DNA of 64,000 nt from Stagnihabitans lacustris (GTDB lineage Bacteria > Pseudomonadota > Alphaproteobacteria > Rhodobacterales > Rhodobacteraceae). Made by a program: the position numbers and the translations under genes. Positions 44,762-52,567 of the stretch are shown in pieces (positions within the stretch are counted from its first letter, which is position 1; the number at the start of each line of letters is the position of its first letter). The stretch lies in assembly GCF_025950525.1 (NCBI RefSeq), contig NZ_JAPDGS010000002.1, positions 682,001 to 746,000 on the forward strand, given 5' to 3'. The notes under the pieces were generated by a model. The model did no database searches. It had not been told where the DNA came from and saw only the letters and a program-made list of their open reading frames with translations.

Positions 44762-45173
44762 GGGGGCTCCGGTCTGGGCCGCTGGGTCCTTGGCCGCCGG
44801 CAAGGCAGGGACCCGGGGCAGGGACCCGGGCCAGCGACGGTTGCGGGCCACAGGCGGCACTTCGTCGCAGGTATAGGCCGCGGCAGGGGGGCGGGCAAGC
44901 GGGGCCGAAGGTGGCGCGGACAGGATTAAGCAGAAATTAAATCTCTTTTCATGAAGCATGGCCGAAGGCGGGGCTCTGCGCTAAAAAGTGGCATGGTGGG
45001 CGCGGTGTGTCTGGCGCGGCCTTTGGGCCGCGGGTCGGGTCCGGCAGGATTTGTGGAACAAGTTTGATCCGGGTTGGCGCGGGCTAAGCCAGGTCTGGCA
45101 GGATTGGGCCGGCAGGATTGGTTGCTGAAAGTAGGGGGCACCAGATTGGAGGCCCAGGTTCAAGGATGGCGAC
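44762..45173. other. 412-bp divergent spacer with GGCAGGATTG repeats
   Basis: No gene is supported here; the frames present have shadow-like composition. An A/T-rich stretch (44929-44955) probably holds the promoter for the SUOX-kinase operon. Near the NarL gene, GGCAGGATTG occurs at 45097-45106 and 45111-45120 (14-bp period) and GGCAGGATTT at 45043-45052. These may be regulator sites, but no family is recognised. Confidence 0.45.
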
Positions 45174-45770
45174 GTGGCGCGGATATTGCTGGCAGATGAC
45201 CATGACCTTGTGCGCGAGACCCTCGCGCAATACCTGGTGACGCGCGGTCTTGGCCCCGTGGCCCAGGCCGGCGATGCCGATGGGGTCATGGCGATCCTGG
45301 CCGGGGATGCGACCTTTGACCTGGTGCTTCTGGACTACAACATGCCGGGGATGGCGGGGATGGCGGGGCTGGACCGCGTGCTTTCCGTCGATGGTGTGGC
45401 GGCGGTGGCGCTGATCTCGGGCGAGATGCGTCAAGAGCTGGTGATAGAGGCGCTGGACCGCGGAGCCTGCGGCTTTGTGCCCAAGACGATCTCTCCGGCG
45501 GCCTTTGTCCAGGCGGTCGAACGCATGATCGCGGGCGAGATCTTTGCCCCCGTCCCCCTGGCGCCGCGGCCGGACGAGGGCCTGTTGTCGGCCCGCGAAA
45601 TGGATGTGCTGCGCGGGATTTGCGCCGGCAAGTCGAACAAGGAAATCGCGCGGGATCATGATCTGCAAGAGGTTACGGTCAAGCTGCATGTCAAGACGAT
45701 GAGCCGCAAGCTGGGGGCAAGGAACCGCACCCATGCGGCGATGATTGCCCGCGACCGCAAGCTGGTGTGA
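45174..45770 (+). CDS. NarL/LuxR-type response regulator
   Basis: 198 aa. Receiver domain about 1-118 with D-D-H near the start, phosphoacceptor Asp54 (L-L-D-Y-N-M-P-G) and P-K-T. LuxR-type HTH about 133-195 (L-S-A-R-E-M-D-V-L-R-G-I-C-A-G-K-S-N-K-E-I-A). It starts with GTG at 45174; AAGGA lies 8 bases upstream, and the ATG at 45166 is out of frame. It is divergent from the kinase-SUOX operon and has no adjacent kinase of its own, so it may be a second output of that kinase. Confidence 0.9.
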   Translation: MARILLADDHDLVRETLAQYLVTRGLGPVAQAGDADGVMAILAGDATFDLVLLDYNMPGMAGMAGLDRVLSVDGVAAVALISGEMRQELVIEALDRGACGFVPKTISPAAFVQAVERMIAGEIFAPVPLAPRPDEGLLSAREMDVLRGICAGKSNKEIARDHDLQEVTVKLHVKTMSRKLGARNRTHAAMIARDRKLV

Positions 45771-45840
45771 TAGCTGGCTTTGCGCGTTGGGTGTCCGGCC
45801 CCGCACGGCGGGCTGACGCCCTTGTTTGGGGCCGGAGGTG

Positions 45841-45961
45841 GCCGGGGGGCTGCGCCCCCCGGACCCCCTGCTTCGGGGGGACCAGTCCCCCCGATCCCCC
45901 CAGCCCAAGGGGGCCTTGGGCCCCTTGGGGAACCCCGTGAGTATTTGGGCCAGTGTGAAAG
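45841..45961 (+). repeat. Intergenic repeat family 1, copy D with GC-rich hairpins
   Basis: Several stems precede the tail: CCGGGGGGC/GCCCCCCGG (45843-45862), CCCCC-TGCTTC-GGGGG and CAAGGGGGCC/GGCCCCTTG. The tail reads CCCCGTGAGTATTTGGG then CCAGTGTGAAAG (45933-45961). It lies in the 263-base gap between the NarL gene and priA. The rest of that gap holds no supported gene. Confidence 0.65.
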
Positions 45962-46033
45962 CCGGGGCTCCAGCGATGGCTTGGGCTTGTCTGACTGGCC
46001 GGGCTGTCTGGCAGGCCCGGGCTTGGCTGCGAC

Positions 46034-48214
46034 TTACAAGAAGCTTTGCGGGTCGATGTCGATGGCCAAGCGCAGGTTGGGCGGCTGGCGAAGTTGCGCC
46101 ACCCAGGCGCGGATGGCGGATTGCAGCGGTGTGGTCTTGTCGGCCTTGATCAGCAGGCGGACGCGGTGGCGGCCCCGGATGCGGGCGATCGGGGCGGGGG
46201 CCGGGCCGTAAACATGGGCGCCCACCGCGCGCAGGGGGCCATCCAGCCGCGCCAGTTCCCCCGCGAAATCAAAGACCTGTTGCAGGTCGGGCGAGGACAG
46301 GATGATCCCCGCCATCCGGCCATAGGGCGGCACGCCTGCGGCGCGGCGGCCCTCGGCCTCGGCGGTCCAGAAGGCCTCGGTGTCGCCCTTTAGGATGGCC
46401 AGGATCACCGGGTGATCGGGGGCGCAGGTCTGCAACAGCGCCGTCCCGGGCTTGTCCGCCCGCCCCGCCCGGCCCGAGACCTGGGCGATCAGCTGAAAGG
46501 TCCGCTCCGCCGCGCGCAGGTCCGACCCCTGAAGCCCAAGGTCGGCGTCAATCACCCCCACCAGCGTCAGGTTCGGGAAATTATGCCCCTTGGCCACGAT
46601 CTGCGTGCCGATGATGATATCGGCGCCTCCGGTGGCTATTTCGGCGATCTTTTCCTTCAGCGCGCGGGCGGTGGTGAAGATATCCGACGACAGGACCTCG
46701 CAGCGTGCACCCGGAAAGCGGGTCGCGACCTCTTCGGCCAGGCGTTCGACCCCGGGGCCGATGGGGTTCAGCGAGCCGGTCGCCTGGCAGGCGGGGCAGG
46801 TCTCGGGGATGGGTTTCGTCTCGCCGCATTGATGGCAGACGAGGCGCTTTTGAAAGCGGTGTTCGACCATCCGCGCGTCGCAATGGTCGCAGCCGATCTG
46901 GTGGCCACAGGCGCGGCAGATCGTCACCGGCGCATAGCCGCGGCGGTTGAGGAACAACAGGCTTTGTTCGCCAAGGCCGATCCGCTTGTCGATGGCCCGG
47001 GCCAGGGTTTCACTGATCCAGCGGCCGGGGGGGAGCTTTTCCGCCCGCAGGTCGATGGTGGCCATGCGCGGCATGACGGCGGGGCCATGGCGCGAGGTCA
47101 GGTCGATGCGGTTATAGCGCCCTTGGGCGGCGTTGACCCAGGTTTCCAAGGAGGGCGTCGCCGAGGACAGCACCACAGGACACCCGAGGATCGAGGCCCG
47201 CAGCACCGCCATGTCGCGGGCGTGGTAATAGGCGCCTTCCTCTTGTTTATAGGAGGTGTCGTGTTCCTCGTCGACCACGATCAGGCCAAGGTCTTGAAAG
47301 GGCAGGAACAAAGCGGACCTTGCGCCGACGACCATGCCGACCTCGCCCTCCGAGGCCATGCGCCAGAGGCGACGGCGTTCGGACATGGTCTGGCCGGAAT
47401 GCCACTCGCCGGGGCGGGCGCCGAAGCGGGCCTCGACGCGCGCCAGGAAATCACCGGTGAGCGAGATTTCCGGGAGAAGGACCAGGGCCTGGCGGCCTTG
47501 ACGCAGGGTCTCGGCCACGGCTTCCAGGTAGACTTCGGTCTTGCCTGACCCCGTGACGCCCTTCAGCAGCGTGGTGGAATAGGCGCCTTTGGCGGCCTGG
47601 CGCAGGGCTTCGCCTGCCGCCACCTGATCGCCCTCCAGCCGCGAGGGGCGCAGCGGGTCAAGGCGCGGATAGGGCAGGTCGCGCGGCGCGTCCTCTTCGG
47701 CCACGACGCCCAAAGTCACCAGGCCCTTGATGACCGAGGTCGAGACGCCCGCCACCTCGGCCAGCTCGGTCATGGTCAAAAGCGCGTTGGTGCGCAGGGC
47801 CTCCACGACCTTCAGGCGGGCTTCGGTCAGGCGGTTCGGGACCGGACCCGCCAGCCGGTAGGTGCGGCGGGTCGAGGGCGGCAGGCCAAGGCCCGGCGCG
47901 CGGGTGGCCAGGCGCAGCATGGCGGGCAGGGGGGTCAGGGTGTAATCGGCGGCGCGGGTCAGGAAGGCGCGCAGTTCGGCGCGCATCGGACGGGCCTCCA
48001 GCACGCGAAAGGCCGCGCGCAGTTTGGCCGCGTCAAAGTCGCCGGTGCCCGGCCCCCAGACGACGCCCAGCACCTTGCGAGGGCCAAGCGGCACCTCCAG
48101 GTAGTCGCCATCGCCGCAGCCGCCCTCGGGCGCGCGGTAATCCAGGACCCGGCCGATCGGCTCGCAGGTCAGGACGCCGATGCGGGCGCCTTGGGGGTAA
48201 TGCTGCTCGCTCAC
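46034..48214 (-). CDS. priA: Primosomal replication-restart helicase PriA
   Basis: 3'-5' helicase that reloads the replisome at stalled forks. 726 aa from GTG at 48214, overlapping the stop of the upstream hydrolase gene (GTGA). It has Walker A G-V-T-G-S-G-K-T-E, D-E-E-H and the paired zinc cysteines (C-R-A-C-G-H...C-D-H-C, C-H-Q-C-G...C-P-A-C). The C-terminal helicase domain shows V-S-G-R-A-G-R-A. The N-terminal extension of the longest frame is antisense-like and rejected. Confidence 0.95.
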   Translation of the reverse strand: MSEQHYPQGARIGVLTCEPIGRVLDYRAPEGGCGDGDYLEVPLGPRKVLGVVWGPGTGDFDAAKLRAAFRVLEARPMRAELRAFLTRAADYTLTPLPAMLRLATRAPGLGLPPSTRRTYRLAGPVPNRLTEARLKVVEALRTNALLTMTELAEVAGVSTSVIKGLVTLGVVAEEDAPRDLPYPRLDPLRPSRLEGDQVAAGEALRQAAKGAYSTTLLKGVTGSGKTEVYLEAVAETLRQGRQALVLLPEISLTGDFLARVEARFGARPGEWHSGQTMSERRRLWRMASEGEVGMVVGARSALFLPFQDLGLIVVDEEHDTSYKQEEGAYYHARDMAVLRASILGCPVVLSSATPSLETWVNAAQGRYNRIDLTSRHGPAVMPRMATIDLRAEKLPPGRWISETLARAIDKRIGLGEQSLLFLNRRGYAPVTICRACGHQIGCDHCDARMVEHRFQKRLVCHQCGETKPIPETCPACQATGSLNPIGPGVERLAEEVATRFPGARCEVLSSDIFTTARALKEKIAEIATGGADIIIGTQIVAKGHNFPNLTLVGVIDADLGLQGSDLRAAERTFQLIAQVSGRAGRADKPGTALLQTCAPDHPVILAILKGDTEAFWTAEAEGRRAAGVPPYGRMAGIILSSPDLQQVFDFAGELARLDGPLRAVGAHVYGPAPAPIARIRGRHRVRLLIKADKTTPLQSAIRAWVAQLRQPPNLRLAIDIDPQSFL

Positions 48215-48993
48215 CTGTGGCCGATTTCGGTCAGGAAGTGCAGCAGGGTTTCCGCATAGGCCGCGGGCTGTTCGACCATCGGCAGGTGGCCCGTGCCGCG
48301 CATCAGGTGAAAACGCGCGCCGGGGATCATCTCGGCGGTTTCGCGCACCAGATCGGGGGGCGTGGTGCCATCGTTGGGGCCCGCGATGACCAGGGTCGGC
48401 AGGCGCAACGTCGGCGTGGTCAGGGTGAAATCGGCCCCCGCGATGGCATGGGCGCTGGCGCACCAGCCTTGCGGATCGGTCCCGGTCAGGAGGGTTTCCA
48501 GTCGCGCGCGCGCCGGATGGTCGCGCCATTTCGGTCCCAACTGGCGCTGCAACGCGCCGGTTGCATAGGCGGTCAGGCCCTGGGATTGCACCTCGGCAAT
48601 GCGGGCGTGCCACATCGAGGGCGCGCCGATGCGGGCGGCGGTGTTGGACAGGACCAGGCCGCGCACCAGATCCAGCCGCTTGATCGCCAGGCCCTGCGCG
48701 ACCAGACCCCCGAGAGAGACGCCCAGAAACACCGCGTCCTTCAGCCCGAAATGGTCCATCAGCCGTTCGGCATCGCGGATCATCGCGCCCATGGCATAGG
48801 GGCCGGGCGGCACGTCAGAGGCCCCATGCCCGCGGTGGTCATAGGTCAGGACCCGCAGCCCCGGCAGCAGCGGGATCAGGTCATCGAAAAGGCTGTGATC
48901 GGTGCCAAGCGCATGGGCCAGCACCAGCGCCGGCGCGCCCTCGGGTCCATGCAGGGTGGCATTGATGCGGGTATCGGGAAGAAAGACATGCAT
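48211..48993 (-). CDS. Alpha/beta hydrolase, 3-oxoadipate enol-lactonase (PcaD)-like
   Basis: 260 aa. The N-terminal L-A-H-A-L-G-T-D-H-S-L-F-D, Y-D-H-R-G-H-G-A-S, nucleophile G-V-S-L-G-G (Ser93) and late G-T-G-H-L-P-M-V-E are as in PcaD, the enol-lactonase of the beta-ketoadipate pathway. No other pca genes are adjacent; the gene is instead coupled to priA (GTGA overlap), so PcaD function is tentative. Confidence 0.8.
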   Translation of the reverse strand: MHVFLPDTRINATLHGPEGAPALVLAHALGTDHSLFDDLIPLLPGLRVLTYDHRGHGASDVPPGPYAMGAMIRDAERLMDHFGLKDAVFLGVSLGGLVAQGLAIKRLDLVRGLVLSNTAARIGAPSMWHARIAEVQSQGLTAYATGALQRQLGPKWRDHPARARLETLLTGTDPQGWCASAHAIAGADFTLTTPTLRLPTLVIAGPNDGTTPPDLVRETAEMIPGARFHLMRGTGHLPMVEQPAAYAETLLHFLTEIGHR

Positions 48994-49056
48994 ATCGGGA
49001 AGTGTCTGCTTTCGGGTGGTTTTGGCCGGTTCACGGGCGGGAAAGGTCGGAAAATG

Positions 49057-50082
49057 TCAAGCCATCGCCAAGGCGCGGGCGTGGACGGCGGGGTCGACAT
49101 TGCCGCCCGAGGCCACGGCGATGACGGTATCGGGCAGGTCCGGGGCAAAGAGCGCGGCGGCAAGGGCGACCGCGCCCCCGGGCTCCAGCACCAGGCGCAG
49201 ATGGGTGAAGGCCAGCGCCACGGCCCGCAACGCCTGATCGTCGCTGACCACCAGACCCGGGCCACACAGGCGGCTCAGGATGGGAAAGGTCAGCGCGCCG
49301 GGTTCGGGCGTCAGGATCGCGTCACAGATCGAGCCCGTCAGGCCCGGGTTCCGCAGCCTTTGCCCCGCGGCCAATGACCGCGCCATGTCGTCGAAGCCCG
49401 CGGGCTCTACGGGGCGGACGCGGTGGCGGCCCTCCAGCGCAAGGGCCACACCGGCGGTCAGGCCACCGCCACCGCAACAGGTCAGAACCTCGGCCTCCAG
49501 TCCCGCGGCCTGTTCGGCGGCCTGCTCGGCGATCTCCAGCCCGACAGAGCCCTGACCCGCAATCACTTCGGCGTCATCATAGGGCGGCACCAACACAAGG
49601 CCGCGCGCCGCCATGATCTGCGCGCCAAGCGTGCTGCGGTCCTCGGTGGCGCGGTCATACAGCACGACCTCGGCGCCATAAGCCTTTGTATTGGCGATCT
49701 TCACCCCCGGCGCATCCGAGGGCATGACGACCACGACCGGCAGGCCCAGACAAGCGCCCGCATAGGCCACCCCTTGCGCATGATTGCCCGAGGAATAGGC
49801 CAGCACCCCGGTCCCCGGGGGCAGCAGCGACAAGGCCGCCCAAGCCCCGCGCAGCTTGAAACTGCCGGTCTTTTGCAGGCTTTCCGCCTTGATCAGCACC
49901 CGCCGCCCGGCGATCCGGTTCAGCAAAGGCGCCTCCAGCAGCGGCGTGCGGGTGATCTGGCCCGCCATGCGCCGGGCTGCAGCCGTGATCCGGGCCAAGT
50001 CAATCGGGGCCAGGTCAATCGGGGCGGGGTCAGTCTGGTCAAGGTCAATCCGGTCAAGGTCAGTCCGGGCAAGGCTTGTCAT
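49057..50082 (-). CDS. PLP-dependent threonine/serine dehydratase
   Basis: 341 aa from ATG at 50082, which has AAGGGG six bases upstream; starts at 50088 or 50100 would add 2-6 residues. It has K-T-G-S-F-K-L-R-G-A (PLP lysine), S-S-G-N-H-A-Q-G-V-A and the glycine-rich phosphate loop C-C-G-G-G-G-L-T-A-G. The reaction is deamination of threonine or serine to the 2-oxoacid; it lacks the ACT regulatory domain of biosynthetic IlvA. The N-terminus carries five copies of a five-residue unit (T-D-L-D-R, I-D-L-D-Q, T-D-P-A-P, I-D-L-A-P, I-D-L-A-R) from a 15-bp repeat. Confidence 0.88.
   Translation of the reverse strand: MTSLARTDLDRIDLDQTDPAPIDLAPIDLARITAAARRMAGQITRTPLLEAPLLNRIAGRRVLIKAESLQKTGSFKLRGAWAALSLLPPGTGVLAYSSGNHAQGVAYAGACLGLPVVVVMPSDAPGVKIANTKAYGAEVVLYDRATEDRSTLGAQIMAARGLVLVPPYDDAEVIAGQGSVGLEIAEQAAEQAAGLEAEVLTCCGGGGLTAGVALALEGRHRVRPVEPAGFDDMARSLAAGQRLRNPGLTGSICDAILTPEPGALTFPILSRLCGPGLVVSDDQALRAVALAFTHLRLVLEPGGAVALAAALFAPDLPDTVIAVASGGNVDPAVHARALAMA
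49505..49528 (-). repeat. 12-bp tandem duplication inside the threonine dehydratase gene
   Basis: GCGGCCTGTTCG (49505-49516) and GCGGCCTGCTCG (49517-49528) encode E-Q-A-A twice in a row. It is a second in-frame duplication in this gene besides the N-terminal one. Confidence 0.7.
49997..50071 (-). repeat. 15-bp tandem repeat, five copies, at the threonine dehydratase 5' end
   Basis: Units at 49997-50011, 50012-50026, 50027-50041, 50042-50056 and 50057-50071 share the pattern RGTCARTCNGG plus four bases. They begin a few codons after the start codon and precede the conserved fold. Confidence 0.85.
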
Positions 50083-50192
50083 CGGCATCCCCTTGTTCAT
50101 CGCGCCATCCTATCCCCGTGGCCCTGCGACGGAAAGCCCTGCTTGCCTTGGGCGCCCCCGCCCCCTAAACCCGCCTGCAAACGGAGGATGCC

Positions 50193-51989
50193 ATGGCAGA
50201 CGCAACGCCGGTGAAACCGGGCGAAGAAGAGCGGCCGAAGTCGCGCAAGGTCTCGGCCCTTGGCGGGCTTGCGCCGTTCTTGCGGCCCTATCGCGGGCTT
50301 GGCGTCGTGGCCTTTGTGGCATTGGTGCTGACGGCGGCGGTGTCCCTGGTGCTGCCCATGGCGGTGCGCCGGGTGATCGACGGCTTTGGCGACGGGCAAG
50401 GCGCGCTTCTGGACAAGTATTTCGGCGCGGCGATGGGCGTGGCGCTGGTGTTGGCCGTGGGCTCTGCCACGCGGTATTATTTCGTCACAAGGCTGGGCGA
50501 GCGGGTCGTGGCCGACATCCGCCGCGCGCTGTTCGACAAGATCATGGGCATGAGCCCCTCGTGGTTCGAAAAGATGATGACCGGGGAAATCCTCAGCCGC
50601 ATCACCACGGACACGACGCTGATCCTGTCGGTGATCGGGTCCTCTGTTTCGGTCGCGTTGCGGCATTTCCTGACGTTGATCGGGGGGATGGCGCTCTTGA
50701 TGCTGACCTCGATCAAGCTGACGGGGCTGGTGGCCCTGGTCGTGCCGGGGGTGGTCGTGCCGATCATCATCTTGGGGCGGCGCTTGCGGGCGTCCAGCCG
50801 CGAGAATCAGGACTGGATGGCCGCGGGCAGCGCCAAAGCCGGCGAGGCGCTCAGCGCGGTGCAGATCGTCCAGGCCTTCACCCATGAGGGCGCCACGCGG
50901 GGCGAGTTCGCGGCCGTGACCGAGGGCGGTTTCGCCTCGGCCCTGCGGCGGGTGCAGCTGCGCGCGGTCATGACCTTTGTCGTTATGTTCCTGGCCTTTG
51001 CCGGTGTCGTGGGCGTGTTGTGGATCGGGGCGCATGACGTGCGGGAAGGCGCGATGTCGGCGGGCGAGCTGGTGCAGTTCGTCATCTATGCCGTCATGGT
51101 CGCAGGTTCGCTGGGGGCGCTTTCGGAAATCTGGGGCGAGTTGCAGCGCGCGGCAGGGGCCACGGAACGCCTGGTCGAGATCTTGCATGATCAGGACCGC
51201 GTGGCCGACCCGCTGCGCGCCGTTCCGGTGCCCAATGGCCCGCTGGAGATCGGGTTTCACGACGTGACCTTCCGCTATCCCTCGCGCCCCGATGCGCCCT
51301 CGTTGCAGGGGATCGACCTGGTGATCAAACCGGGTGAGACGGTGGCTTTGGTCGGCCCCTCGGGTGCGGGGAAGTCGACGATTTTCCAGCTGCTGCAACG
51401 GTTTCACGACCCAGAGGCCGGGCGCATCACCCTGGGCGGCGTCGATCTGCGCGACATGACCCGCGCCGATTTCCGCCGGAAATTCGCTTTGGTGCCGCAG
51501 GAAAGCTTCATCTTTGCGGCCTCGGCCTTTGAAAACATCCGCTTTGGCCGCCCCGAGGCCACGCGGGCCGAGGTTCAGGCCGCGGCAGAGGCTGCGGCGG
51601 CGCATGACTTCATCGCGGCCTTGCCGCAGGGCTATGACACGCCTTTGGGCGAGCGCGGGGTGATGCTGTCGGGCGGGCAACGCCAGCGCATCGCGATTGC
51701 CCGCGCCATCCTGCGGGATGCGCCGGTTCTGCTGTTGGACGAGGCCACAAGCGCGCTGGATGCCGAAAGCGAAAGGGCGGTGCAACAGGCGGTGGATGCG
51801 CTGGCGCGGGACCGGACGCTGTTGGTCGTGGCGCATCGGCTGGCCACGGTGAAACGCGCCGACCGGATCGTCGTGCTGGACCAGGGCCGCATCGTGGCGC
51901 AGGGCCGGCATGAGGAATTGGTGGCGCAGAACGGGCTTTACGCCCGGCTTGCGCGGCTGCAATTCACCGATGGGACAGAAGCGATCTAA
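50193..51989 (+). CDS. ABC exporter, MsbA-related (fused membrane and ATPase domains)
   Basis: 598 aa. Six membrane helices occupy about 25-315. The ATPase domain follows with Walker A G-P-S-G-A-G-K-S-T, Q-loop, signature L-S-G-G-Q-R-Q-R, Walker B L-L-L-D-E-A-T-S-A-L-D and H-loop. It is probably a homodimeric exporter of lipid or hydrophobic compounds; the substrate is unknown. GGAGG precedes the ATG. Its 3' end overlaps the convergent cysteine-cluster gene by 26 bases. Confidence 0.92.
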   Translation: MADATPVKPGEEERPKSRKVSALGGLAPFLRPYRGLGVVAFVALVLTAAVSLVLPMAVRRVIDGFGDGQGALLDKYFGAAMGVALVLAVGSATRYYFVTRLGERVVADIRRALFDKIMGMSPSWFEKMMTGEILSRITTDTTLILSVIGSSVSVALRHFLTLIGGMALLMLTSIKLTGLVALVVPGVVVPIIILGRRLRASSRENQDWMAAGSAKAGEALSAVQIVQAFTHEGATRGEFAAVTEGGFASALRRVQLRAVMTFVVMFLAFAGVVGVLWIGAHDVREGAMSAGELVQFVIYAVMVAGSLGALSEIWGELQRAAGATERLVEILHDQDRVADPLRAVPVPNGPLEIGFHDVTFRYPSRPDAPSLQGIDLVIKPGETVALVGPSGAGKSTIFQLLQRFHDPEAGRITLGGVDLRDMTRADFRRKFALVPQESFIFAASAFENIRFGRPEATRAEVQAAAEAAAAHDFIAALPQGYDTPLGERGVMLSGGQRQRIAIARAILRDAPVLLLDEATSALDAESERAVQQAVDALARDRTLLVVAHRLATVKRADRIVVLDQGRIVAQGRHEELVAQNGLYARLARLQFTDGTEAI

Positions 51990-52428
51990 GCCCGCGCAGA
52001 AAGTCCCTGACCTGTGCCGGCAGGGGGCCTGTCACATAGGCCTCCAAGCTTTCGGGCGTCTTGTCGGTTTCGGCTGCGACCTGGGCGATCAGGGCCAGGC
52101 GCGCGGCCTGAATATCGGGCGGCAGGGGCAGGGCGCCCGCCGCCACCAGGGTCAGGTGGTCGTCATGCAGGCGCCGAAAGCCCGCAAAGGTCCCGGGGCC
52201 GGTTTGCGTCGCCCTTTGCCCTGCGCCAAGGCAGTCATAGCGCGCACAGCCGCCATAGCCCCGCGCCGCCAAATCGCCATGCAACAGGCAGGCGCGCCCC
52301 TGCAAATGGCGGCAGGGCACCCCCGCCGCCTTGTCATGGCCAAAGTCCGGGCCCGCATCAAAGGGCAGTTCGATGCAGCACAAGGCCGCGCAGGCGGTGC
52401 AATCCGCGCTCCACTGGGTCCAGGCCAT
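51964..52428 (-). CDS. YkgJ-family cysteine cluster protein
   Basis: 154 aa. The start ATG 52428 has GGAGG five bases upstream; ATGs at 52431 and 52440 are alternatives. It begins W-S-A-D-C-T-A-C-A-A-L-C-C, then has C-R-H-L-Q-G-R-A-C and C-A-R-Y-D-C. This is the eight-cysteine pattern of YkgJ-type proteins that bind a metal or Fe-S cluster. The biochemical role is unknown. Confidence 0.82.
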   Translation of the reverse strand: MAWTQWSADCTACAALCCIELPFDAGPDFGHDKAAGVPCRHLQGRACLLHGDLAARGYGGCARYDCLGAGQRATQTGPGTFAGFRRLHDDHLTLVAAGALPLPPDIQAARLALIAQVAAETDKTPESLEAYVTGPLPAQVRDFLRGLRSLLSHR

Positions 52429-52567
52429 CATCACCTCCATGTGCCGCAACGGAATTAACGCGCCCGAGCCGCCGCGCGCAAGGAGTTGCTTGGCAAATGT
52501 CGGGCTCTCCCCCATCTTGGGATCAGGCCACGGGAGATGGCATGGGACCAAGACGGGGGAGGAGACT

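Noticed and set aside
45110..45126. Sigma54 promoter-like GG...GC before the NarL gene
   Set aside because: The spacing between GG and GC is 11 bases instead of the required 10 and TGGCAC is poorly matched.
45340..45372. G-M-A-G-M-A-G run in the NarL-type receiver as another tandem duplication
   Set aside because: The length of the segment equals that of normal receiver domains, so it is low complexity rather than an insertion.
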